A DNA stretch of 7,069 nt from Pseudomonadota bacterium. Lineage in GTDB: Bacteria > Pseudomonadota > Alphaproteobacteria > Reyranellales > Reyranellaceae. Positions 1 through 5,187 of the stretch are shown piece after piece (position 1 is the stretch's first letter; each line of letters begins with the position of its first letter). The DNA is taken from assembly GCA_023416135.1 (NCBI GenBank), contig JAEZIF010000076.1, positions 1-7,069 on the forward strand, read 5' to 3'. The translations under genes and the position numbers were made by a program. The notes beneath the pieces were generated by a model, which had not been told where the DNA came from, did no database searches, and saw only the letters and a list, made by a program, of their open reading frames with translations.

Positions 1-236
1 CTTTCCATTGCGTGCTGGCGCTGGCCTGGCCGGACGAACACGTCGAGATCGTGCACGGCACGCTCGACGGCCGCATCGTCTGGCCGCCGCGCGGCAGCGG
101 CGGGCATGGCTACGATCCGTGCTTCCAACCGAAGGGCGACGCGCGCACGACGGCGGAGATGACCGACGCCGAGAAGAACGCCATCAGCCATCGCGGCCGC
201 GCCTTCCGGATGCTCGTAGAGGCTTGTTTCAAATGA
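1..236 (+). CDS. rdgB: RdgB/HAM1-type non-canonical purine NTP pyrophosphatase, C-terminal part
   Basis: This is the last 77 codons of a gene that begins before the window, with its first complete codon at base 3 and a TGA stop at 234-236. The family hydrolyses dITP, dUTP-like and XTP nucleotides to monophosphates in the cytosol, which keeps deaminated purines out of DNA. The visible part carries the family's C-terminal signature: a GYDP motif followed by F-x-P, then T-x-AEM, then KNAISHR-x-RAF. The SHR stretch belongs to the purine-recognition region. The residue after GYDP is Cys, where Ile or Val is more usual; this looks like a minor variant. The stop overlaps the hemW start (ATGA), and the rdgB-hemW pairing is common in Alphaproteobacteria. 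The N-terminal half, including the SxNxxK nucleotide-binding region, lies outside the window and cannot be checked. Confidence 0.93.
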   Translation, partial: FHCVLALAWPDEHVEIVHGTLDGRIVWPPRGSGGHGYDPCFQPKGDARTTAEMTDAEKNAISHRGRAFRMLVEACFK

Positions 237-1384
237 CGGCGCCGCTCGGCGTTTACGTTCACTGGCCGTTCTGCAACTCGAAGTGTCCCTACTGCGATTT
301 TAATTCCCATGTCCGCGACGGCATCGATCATTCGCGCTGGCTCAATGCGCTGCTGAAGGAGCTGGAGCACGCCGTGCGCGAGGCGCCGGACCGACGCGTC
401 GAGACGATATTCTTCGGTGGCGGCACGCCCTCGCTGATGCAGCCGGAAACAGTCGCCGCGGTGATCGAGCGCGTGGGGTCATTGTGGGATACGGCGGCCG
501 ACGTCGAGATAACGCTGGAGGCCAATCCGACCTCGGTCGAGGCGGCCCGCTTCGCCGCGTTGGCTGAGAGCGGCGTCAATCGCGTCTCGCTCGGCGTGCA
601 GGCGCTCGATGCGGCGTCGCTCCGCTTCCTCGGTCGTGAACATTCCGCCGGCGAAGCGCTCGAGGCGATTGCCACGGCGCGACGTCGTTTCGCACGGTAT
701 TCCTTCGACCTGATCTATGCCCGGCCGGGCCAGACCGAGGAGGCTTGGGCGGCCGAGCTGGAGCGGGCGCTGGCGTTGGCGGGCGAGCATCTGTCGCTCT
801 ATCAGCTCACCATCGAGCGTGGCACGCGCTTCTTCACCGACCATGCCCGCGGCGTCTTCGCCCTGCCGGCCGAGGACCAGGCGGCCGCGATGTTCGAAGC
901 GACCCAGCGGCGGCTCGCGGCGGCCGGCCTGCCGGCCTACGAGATTTCCAATCACGCCCGCCCCGGAGCTGCCTGCCGCCACAATTTGATCTATTGGCGG
1001 TATCAGGATTACGTCGGCATCGGGCCGGGGGCGCATGGCCGGTTCGCGGAGGGTGCCGGCAAGCGCGCCACCCGCCGGGCGAGCGGGCCGGAGGCTTGGC
1101 TGGAAGCGGTCGAGCGCCACGGCCATGGCACCGCGGAGACGACCCTGGTTGCCGGGCAGGATCTTGTGGAGGAGGCGTTGATGATGGGACTGCGACTGGC
1201 CGAGGGCATCGACCGGGCCGTGTTCGCGACCATGACCGGGAGCGACCCCGTGATGGCGCTGGGCGAGCGCCGTTTGGCCCCCCTGACCAAGGCCGGCTAC
1301 CTCGAGATCGACGCAACGCATCTTCGGGCCACCCCCGCCGGCCGGCAGCGGCTGAACGCGGTACTGGAGCGTCTGGTCGCATGA
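233..1384 (+). CDS. hemW: HemW, radical SAM haem chaperone (formerly called HemN-like coproporphyrinogen III oxidase)
   Basis: A 383-residue protein. HemW binds a [4Fe-4S] cluster, SAM and haem, and is thought to deliver haem to membrane haemoproteins. It is not itself a coproporphyrinogen oxidase. The radical-SAM cluster motif C-x3-C-x2-C is at C14, C18 and C21 and is followed by D-F. True HemN has a fourth Cys where F23 stands, so this supports HemW. GGGTP, the SAM amino-group-binding motif, is at 62-66 and EANPTS at 96-101. The family block YEISNHARPG followed by CRHN-x-YW and GIGPGAHGR is at 236-270. The C-terminal HemN_C domain follows. I chose ATG 233 because it gives the usual family length, starts just before the VYVHWPFC segment and has AGAGG ten bases upstream. 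The longer reading frame from base 8 would overlap rdgB and adds unrelated sequence. The gene overlaps rdgB and the next gene by four bases each, which suggests translational coupling. Confidence 0.96.
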   Translation: MTAPLGVYVHWPFCNSKCPYCDFNSHVRDGIDHSRWLNALLKELEHAVREAPDRRVETIFFGGGTPSLMQPETVAAVIERVGSLWDTAADVEITLEANPTSVEAARFAALAESGVNRVSLGVQALDAASLRFLGREHSAGEALEAIATARRRFARYSFDLIYARPGQTEEAWAAELERALALAGEHLSLYQLTIERGTRFFTDHARGVFALPAEDQAAAMFEATQRRLAAAGLPAYEISNHARPGAACRHNLIYWRYQDYVGIGPGAHGRFAEGAGKRATRRASGPEAWLEAVERHGHGTAETTLVAGQDLVEEALMMGLRLAEGIDRAVFATMTGSDPVMALGERRLAPLTKAGYLEIDATHLRATPAGRQRLNAVLERLVA

Positions 1385-2253
1385 GGCTTCTCGCCGCCTT
1401 CCTGGCGTTCACAGCAATGGCCGGTGCGGCGGGCGCCAGCGTGGCGCTGGCCCAGCAGCAGCAGGCGCCGCCCAAACCGCCCGCCAAGCCTGCCGCCCCG
1501 GTCGCCAAGCCCGCGCCGGCGCCGGCCAACCCGGCCTCGAAGTTCCCGCCGCCCGCCTTCAAGATCACCGTGGCAACCGAGGCGGCCTATCCGCCCTTCA
1601 ACTATCTCGACCGCAAGGGCATGCCGGCCGGCTTCGAGATGGAGCTGGCGCAGGAGGCCTGCCAGCGCATCAAGGCGGAGTGCGAGTTCGCCGCCTTCAA
1701 GTGGGACGACCTGATTCCGGGCCTCATCGACAAGAAGTTCGACGTCATCATGTCGTCGATGGAAGTGACCAGCGAACGGCGCAAGCGCATGGGCCTGTCC
1801 CGCCGCTACTATCTTTCGCCCGGCGCCTTCATCGCCGCCAAGGGTGCACCGTTCGACGGCCCTCCGTCGCTGCTGCGCAACAAGCGCATCGGCATCCAGA
1901 GGGATTCGACACACGCCGACTGGGCCGACAAGAGCTTCCGCCGCTCCGCCCAGCTCAAGCGCTACGACACCGTCGCCGAGGCGCTCGATGCCCTGGCGAA
2001 GAACGAAATCGACGCGGTGTTCGGCGACAAGGCGCAGCTTTGGCTGTGGAGTCAGAAGCCTGAAGGCAAATGCTGCGAGATCGTCGGCCAGGACATCAAG
2101 GACAACCAGACGCTGGGCCTCGGCGTCTCCGCCGGCCTGCGCAAGGAAGACGCCAAGCTGCGCGATGCCCTGAACAAGGCGTTCGGCGAGATGATGTCGG
2201 ACGGCACCTACAAGAAGATCAACGACAAGTACTTCCCGTTCCCGCTGAACTAG
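1381..2253 (+). CDS. Periplasmic family-3 solute-binding protein, HisJ/ArgT-like amino-acid binder
   Basis: A 290-residue exported protein whose ATG overlaps the hemW stop. Residues 1-24 look like a Sec signal peptide, with likely cleavage after VALA. Residues 25-57 are a low-complexity Gln/Pro/Ala/Lys tether. The SBP_bac_3 domain fills about 60-288. Hand alignment to HisJ matches the pocket: Y70 in the AYPPF motif, SS at 125-126, R133 for the ligand alpha-carboxylate, and D216 in AVFGD for the alpha-amino group. C94 and C101 match the HisJ disulfide pair. The family captures polar or basic amino acids for an ABC importer or presents them to a receptor, so the ligand is probably an amino acid. 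E128 stands where HisJ has Ser72, so specificity may differ. No permease or ATPase gene is adjacent, so this may be an orphan binding protein or a sensor. The TAG stop lies in the CTAG that borders the insertion sequence. GGAG sits 11 bases before the start. Confidence 0.9.
   Translation: MRLLAAFLAFTAMAGAAGASVALAQQQQAPPKPPAKPAAPVAKPAPAPANPASKFPPPAFKITVATEAAYPPFNYLDRKGMPAGFEMELAQEACQRIKAECEFAAFKWDDLIPGLIDKKFDVIMSSMEVTSERRKRMGLSRRYYLSPGAFIAAKGAPFDGPPSLLRNKRIGIQRDSTHADWADKSFRRSAQLKRYDTVAEALDALAKNEIDAVFGDKAQLWLWSQKPEGKCCEIVGQDIKDNQTLGLGVSAGLRKEDAKLRDALNKAFGEMMSDGTYKKINDKYFPFPLN
2250..2253. repeat. Left CTAG flank of the insertion sequence (putative target duplication)
   Basis: CTAG directly precedes the left inverted repeat and is matched by CTAG directly after the right inverted repeat. 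Its last three bases are the TAG stop codon of the solute-binding protein gene. CTAG is its own reverse complement, so sequence alone cannot fully separate a 4-bp target duplication from a pair of terminal bases belonging to the inverted repeats. Confidence 0.75.
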
Positions 2254-2269
2254 GAGCCTGTCTGAGTAG
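2254..2269 (+). repeat. Left terminal inverted repeat of the insertion sequence
   Basis: The sequence reads GAGCCTGTCTGAGTAG. Against the reverse complement of the right end (GAGCCCGTCCAGATAG) 11 of 16 positions agree, including an identical GAGCC at the tip and GTC and TAG blocks inside. Confidence 0.8.
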
Positions 2270-2316
2270 AGAGATTTTGCTCGACGATCGTGTTGGCTGT
2301 CGATTCGATAGGGATC

Positions 2317-3660
2317 ATGAGCAAGGAATTTCGGATTTGGAAGATCGACGAGGTTCAGCTTCTGCCGGCAAGGGTGCAGGATTACGTGCCTGCCGATCAC
2401 CTGTCGCGTCTGGTGGTTTCGCTGGTCCGGGATAGCCTGGACCTGTCTGGGATCATCGGCAGCTACAGGAGTGGGCTGGGTCAGCCGCCGTTCGATCCGC
2501 GGCTGATGACGGCGCTGCTGCTGCATGGCTATGCCAGCGGCCTGTACTCGTCCCGTCGGATCGCGCGGGCTTCGGTGGAGCGGGCGGACTTCATGATGAT
2601 CGTGGCGGGCGACCCGCCGGACTTCCGCACGATCAGCGAGTTCCGGCGGCGTCACTTGCGGGCGCTGGCGGGTCTGTTCGTGCAGGTCTTGAAGCTTGCC
2701 GAGAAGGCAGGGCTGGTGAAGCTTGGGCATGTGGCGCTGGATGGCACCAAGATCAAGGCGAATGCGTCGAAGCACAAGGCGATGAGCTATGAGCGCATGA
2801 AGAAGCGGGAAGCGGAACTCCAGGCCGAGGTCGATCGCTGGCTGGAGGCGGCGGAAGCTGCCGACCGGGAAGAAGACAGGCTGTACGGGAATAGGCGCGG
2901 CGACGAGATGCCGGGCTGGGTGTCGGACAAGCAGAAGCGGCTGGAGAAGATCCGCCAGGCCAAGGCCGAGCTGGAAGCCGAGGCGCGGGCCGCCGCCGAG
3001 GCGGAGAGCAGGGCGCGGGCGGCAGCGGAAGGCAAGTGCAAGGCCGAAGGCCGCAAGAAGACCGGCAAGGCGCCTGCGCCGCCGAAGACGGAGCCTGACG
3101 GTAAGGCGCAACGCAACTTCACCGATCGCGAAAGCCGCATCCTGAAGACCAAGGACGGCTACATCCAAGGCTACAACGCCCAGGCCGCGGTCGATGGCGA
3201 GGCCCAGATCATCGTGGCGCAGACCCTGACCGACAGCTCCAGCGACCAGGCCCAGCTGGCGCCGCTGCTCGACGGGATCAAGGCCAACCTCGGCCGCAAC
3301 CCGGCCGAGGTGTCGGCCGACGCCGGCTACTGCTCGGCCGCCAATCTGCGCACCATCAAACGGCGGCGCATCGAGGGCTACGTCGCCACTGGACGACAGA
3401 AGCACGGCACCAGGTCGGCTACCGCAAGGAAAGTCCTCACCCCTGGCTCGCTGATCGCCAGGATGACCGCCAAGCTCAAGCGTGCCGGCCACCGAAGTCG
3501 GTACCGATTGCGAAAGCAGATCGTCGAGCCGGTGTTCGGACAAATCAAACAGGCACGAGGCTTCAGGCAGTTCCTGTTGCGCGGTATCGACAAGGTAAAG
3601 GCCGAATGGGCCCTCATCTGCACCGCTCACAACCTCGCCAAGTTCGCGAGTATTGCATGA
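2317..3660 (+). CDS. IS1182-family DDE transposase
   Basis: A 447-residue transposase that would cut and rejoin DNA at the element's ends. Residues 1-115 form the DUF772/InsH-type N-terminal domain, with PFDPRLM at 58-64 and PDFRTISEFRR at 101-111. The proposed catalytic triad is D142 in the LDGTKIKANAS motif, D335 in SADAGYCS, and E404 in the RKQIVEPVFGQIKQARGF block. Residues about 155-265 between the first two acids are a charged Ala/Glu/Lys/Arg-rich insertion, probably helical or coiled-coil, typical of this family. The frame has no stop or frameshift and ends at TGA just inside the right inverted repeat. An upstream in-frame GTG at 2290 would add nine residues. I prefer ATG 2317 because it begins just before the conserved N-terminal block and has AGGG a few bases upstream. 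Codon use differs little from the flanking genes, so the donor was probably also a high-GC genome. Confidence 0.92.
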   Translation: MSKEFRIWKIDEVQLLPARVQDYVPADHLSRLVVSLVRDSLDLSGIIGSYRSGLGQPPFDPRLMTALLLHGYASGLYSSRRIARASVERADFMMIVAGDPPDFRTISEFRRRHLRALAGLFVQVLKLAEKAGLVKLGHVALDGTKIKANASKHKAMSYERMKKREAELQAEVDRWLEAAEAADREEDRLYGNRRGDEMPGWVSDKQKRLEKIRQAKAELEAEARAAAEAESRARAAAEGKCKAEGRKKTGKAPAPPKTEPDGKAQRNFTDRESRILKTKDGYIQGYNAQAAVDGEAQIIVAQTLTDSSSDQAQLAPLLDGIKANLGRNPAEVSADAGYCSAANLRTIKRRRIEGYVATGRQKHGTRSATARKVLTPGSLIARMTAKLKRAGHRSRYRLRKQIVEPVFGQIKQARGFRQFLLRGIDKVKAEWALICTAHNLAKFASIA

Positions 3661-3695
3661 GCCCCTCGCCGGACATCAGATACAACCCGGCCACC

Positions 3696-3711
3696 CTATC
3701 TGGACGGGCTC
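3696..3711 (-). repeat. Right terminal inverted repeat of the insertion sequence
   Basis: Read on the minus strand from 3711 inward it is GAGCCCGTCCAGATAG, the imperfect partner of the left end. It lies 35 bases after the transposase stop. Confidence 0.8.
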
Positions 3712-3715
3712 CTAG
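3712..3715. repeat. Right CTAG flank of the insertion sequence (putative target duplication)
   Basis: CTAG directly follows the right inverted repeat and duplicates the CTAG at the left border. Removing the element plus one CTAG would restore a binding-protein gene ending in AAC TAG followed by CCGGGCATTTT. Confidence 0.75.
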
Positions 3716-3760
3716 CCGGGCATTTTCCTCTTCCGGGCCGGGGTCCGACGGACGCTTGGC
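3716..3760. other. Short convergent intergenic spacer between the insertion sequence and hspQ
   Basis: These 45 bases were presumably the whole spacer between the convergent binding-protein and hspQ genes before the insertion. The strongest self-complementarity I find is GTCC-GAC-GGAC (4-bp stem). There is no strong hairpin followed by a T-run on either strand, so no terminator is called. Confidence 0.5.
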
Positions 3761-4129
3761 CTAGTGCAGCGCACGCTCGCGGGAGACGTAGTGGCCGCGC
3801 TTCAGCTCCTTGAAGAACTGCGGCACCTGCGGGTGCGACACTGGCTTGCCGGTCTCGTCGGGGAGCAGGTTCTGTTCGGAGACGTAGGCCACGTAGGTGG
3901 TCTGCGCGTTCTCGGCCAACAGGTGGTAGAACGGCTGGTCGCGGCGCGGACGCACCTCCTCGGGGATCGACGCCAGCCACTCCTCGGTATTGGCGAACAC
4001 CGGGTCGACATCGAAAATGACGCCGCGGAAGGGGTAGATGCGATGCTTCACCACCTGGCCGATGGCGAACTTCGCCTTGCGCATGGGCGGCTGGACGATC
4101 GCATGGGCAGCTTGGTTTTCGATTTCCAT
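3761..4129 (-). CDS. hspQ: HspQ, heat shock protein / YccV-like hemimethylated-DNA-binding protein
   Basis: A 122-residue cytosolic protein made mostly of one YccV-like domain. The signature blocks are KFAIGQVVKHR at 20-30, YPFRGVIFDVDPVFANTEEW at 32-51, QPFYHLLAEN at 65-74 and AYVSEQNLLPD at 81-91, ending in HPQVPQFF. E. coli HspQ (about 105 residues) is a heat-shock protein reported to affect DnaA stability, to bind hemimethylated oriC DNA and to act as a Lon specificity enhancer. Which role applies here is unknown. I chose ATG 4129, which has GGAG about 13 bases upstream. ATG 4084 (107 residues, beginning MRKAKF) is closer to the usual length but has no visible ribosome site, and GTG 4171 would add 14 unlikely residues. 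The gene is transcribed toward the insertion sequence and divergently from the hydrolase cluster. Confidence 0.92.
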   Translation of the reverse strand: MEIENQAAHAIVQPPMRKAKFAIGQVVKHRIYPFRGVIFDVDPVFANTEEWLASIPEEVRPRRDQPFYHLLAENAQTTYVAYVSEQNLLPDETGKPVSHPQVPQFFKELKRGHYVSRERALH

Positions 4130-4135
4130 GACAAA

Positions 4136-4164
4136 AGTATTGCTCCGAACCGGCCGGCAAGCAA
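4136..4164 (-). promoter_or_regulatory. hspQ: Weak candidate sigma-70-type promoter for hspQ
   Basis: On the minus strand, TTGCTT (4164-4159) and AATACT (4141-4136) are separated by exactly 17 bases, matching 3/6 and 4/6 of the consensus. Transcription would start at about 4129, at or next to the chosen ATG. That implies either a leaderless message or use of the later ATG at 4084. A heat-shock sigma-32 promoter might be expected from E. coli hspQ, but I find no clear one. Confidence 0.22.
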
Positions 4165-4325
4165 CGCGCACGAATCGGCGACTTTACCGACCCATGCAAG
4201 AAAGCGTGATTAATCCATCCATCTGCCGCGAACTCGGGTATACGGTCATATTTGCACCCAACCGGCCATCGGCGCGACTTTGGCTCGGTTGACGGCGGCA
4301 GTCGCCCCGTGGAGTCTGCGCGCCC

Positions 4326-4333
4326 GAGGAAGG
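4326..4333 (+). promoter_or_regulatory. Ribosome binding site that fixes the TTG start of the hydrolase gene
   Basis: GAGGAAGG lies five bases before TTG 4339. It is the best Shine-Dalgarno match near any candidate start of this gene. The alternatives are TTG 4252 and GTG 4309, neither with a comparable site. It also places the start directly before the conserved VRFWGVRGS strand. Confidence 0.7.
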
Positions 4334-4338
4334 TCGCA

Positions 4339-5187
4339 TTGGCGAATGGTCTAAAAGTACGGTTCTGGGGAGTGCGAGGCTCGATTTCCTGCTCCGGCGC
4401 CGAATACACGCGCTATGGCGGTAACACTTCGTGCCTTGAGGTCACTGCCGGCGGCCGCCGCCTGATCTTCGACGCCGGCACGGGCATCCGGCCCCTGGGG
4501 CTGGAACTCGCGCGCCAGGCGCCGATCGACATCGACATCTACTTCACGCACACCCATCTCGACCACATCAGTGGCCTCACCTTCTTTTCGCCGCTGTTCG
4601 AAAAGCGCAATTCGGTCCGGCTGTGGGCCGGGCACCTCCAGGCACCCCATACCTTGAAGAAGGTCGTGAGCAACCTGATGCAGGCCCCGCTCTACCCGGT
4701 CTCGCTGGAGGTCTTCCAGGCACGGGTCGAGTTCAACGAATTCAAGAGCGGTCAGACACTCGCCTGTGGCGACATGACGATGCGCACCGCACCGCTCAAT
4801 CATCCTCAGGGCGCCACGGGATATCGTGTCGAGTATGGCGGCAAGTCGATCTGCTACATCACCGACACCGAGCAGCGCGGCGACGGTCTCGATGCGACCA
4901 TCGTCGAGTTGTGCCGCGGCGCCGACTTGATGATCTACGATTCGAGCTACACCGATGCCGAATACCCCCGCTACAAGGGCTGGGGCCATTCGACCTGGCA
5001 GGAAGGGATGCGAGTGGCGGACGCCGCCGGCGTCGGCACGCTTGCCATCTTCCATCACGATCCCAGCCACGACGATGCTTTCATGGACGGCGTGGCGCGC
5101 GAGGCGGCGGCAGCGCGTCCCGGCACTGTCGCCAACGGCCTGCCGCGCGCGATCGTCGCCCATGAAGGGCTGACGCTCAGCCCGTGA
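4339..5187 (+). CDS. MBL-fold metallo-hydrolase (RNase Z/TaR3-like or PhnP-like subgroup)
   Basis: A 282-residue cytosolic protein with a metallo-beta-lactamase fold. The N-terminal strand is VRFWGVRGSI at 7-16, followed by RYGGNTSC at 25-32 and FDAGTGIRPLG at 44-54. The metal-binding HTHLDH (HxHxDH) is at 71-76. Further probable ligands are H154 (LNHPQG), D176 (YITDTE), D201 (IYDSSY) and H239 or H240 in FHHDPSHDD. The GWGHST loop is at 214-219. All expected metal ligands seem present, so it should be a two-metal hydrolase. The layout resembles RNase Z-like and phosphodiesterase members more than beta-lactamases, but the substrate cannot be read from the sequence. The start is an unusual TTG supported by a strong ribosome site. 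The TGA stop overlaps the next gene's GTG (GTGA), making this the first gene of an apparent operon with a methyltransferase and a cyclase. Confidence 0.88.
   Translation: MANGLKVRFWGVRGSISCSGAEYTRYGGNTSCLEVTAGGRRLIFDAGTGIRPLGLELARQAPIDIDIYFTHTHLDHISGLTFFSPLFEKRNSVRLWAGHLQAPHTLKKVVSNLMQAPLYPVSLEVFQARVEFNEFKSGQTLACGDMTMRTAPLNHPQGATGYRVEYGGKSICYITDTEQRGDGLDATIVELCRGADLMIYDSSYTDAEYPRYKGWGHSTWQEGMRVADAAGVGTLAIFHHDPSHDDAFMDGVAREAAAARPGTVANGLPRAIVAHEGLTLSP
5167..5183 (+). promoter_or_regulatory. Perfect hairpin abutting the methyltransferase start codon
   Basis: GGGCTGA-CGC-TCAGCCC is a perfect 7-bp stem with a 3-base loop, made by the last codons of the hydrolase gene and ending at the base before GTG 5184. 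There is no T-run after it, so it is not a terminator. It overlaps the ribosome footprint of the next gene and could make translation depend on ribosomes arriving from upstream. The pairing is seen directly; the role is inference. Confidence 0.5.

Larger units (their letters stand above)
2254..3711 (+). mobile_element. Complete insertion sequence, probably IS1182 family (1458 bp)
   Basis: The element has one intact transposase gene in + orientation, imperfect terminal inverted repeats (GAGCCTGTC... at the left, its mirror ...GACGGGCTC at the right) and CTAG on both sides. The overall length, a transposase of about 450 residues with a long hydrophilic insertion between the first and second catalytic Asp, and the DGTKIKANAS, ADAGYCS and EPVFGQIKQARGF motifs all fit the IS1182 family. 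An IS5-related group is the main alternative, because it shares the N-terminal domain type and CTAG-like targets. Nothing in it appears broken, so it may still be mobile. The left leader (2254-2316) and right tail (3661-3711) contain no further gene. I cannot say whether other copies exist in the genome. Confidence 0.9.
4130..4338. promoter_or_regulatory. Divergent intergenic region between hspQ and the hydrolase operon
   Basis: This 209-bp gap must hold the promoters for hspQ (-) and for the + strand operon. The part around 4190-4255 is the most AT-rich stretch outside genes in the window, containing GTATAC and CATATT. I see no convincing -35/-10 pair for the + strand: TTGACG at 4289-4294 has only a poor -10 seventeen bases later. 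The octamer AACCGGCC occurs twice (4148-4155 and 4260-4267), possibly by chance. Confidence 0.5.

Noticed and set aside
8..232. 75-codon upstream extension of hemW
   Set aside because: It overlaps the conserved end of rdgB in another frame, is Arg-rich and unlike any HemW N-terminus. ATG 233 gives the normal family start.
479..1321. 280-codon minus-strand frame opposite hemW
   Set aside because: Antisense shadow of a strongly supported gene, with no recognisable protein signature.
1456..1467. CAG repeat in the binding-protein gene as a phase-variable tract
   Set aside because: Only about four triplets encoding Gln; too short to slip often, and triplet changes would not alter the frame.
1297..3630. 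A 777-codon open frame on the minus strand across the binding-protein gene and the transposase
   Set aside because: It is antisense to two well-supported genes, spans the insertion-sequence border, and its translation is Arg/Leu/Gly/Gln-rich with no recognisable domain. It is a shadow frame caused by high third-position GC.
2241..3725. A terminator of the binding-protein gene split by the insertion (CCCG...CGGG followed by CATTTT in the reconstructed empty site)
   Set aside because: The stem is only four base pairs with a ten-base loop, which is too weak to call.
4171..4205. Sigma-32-like promoter for hspQ beginning with CTTGCA on the minus strand
   Set aside because: The -35 is close to consensus, but the -10 region at the right distance (TCGCCGATT) matches poorly.
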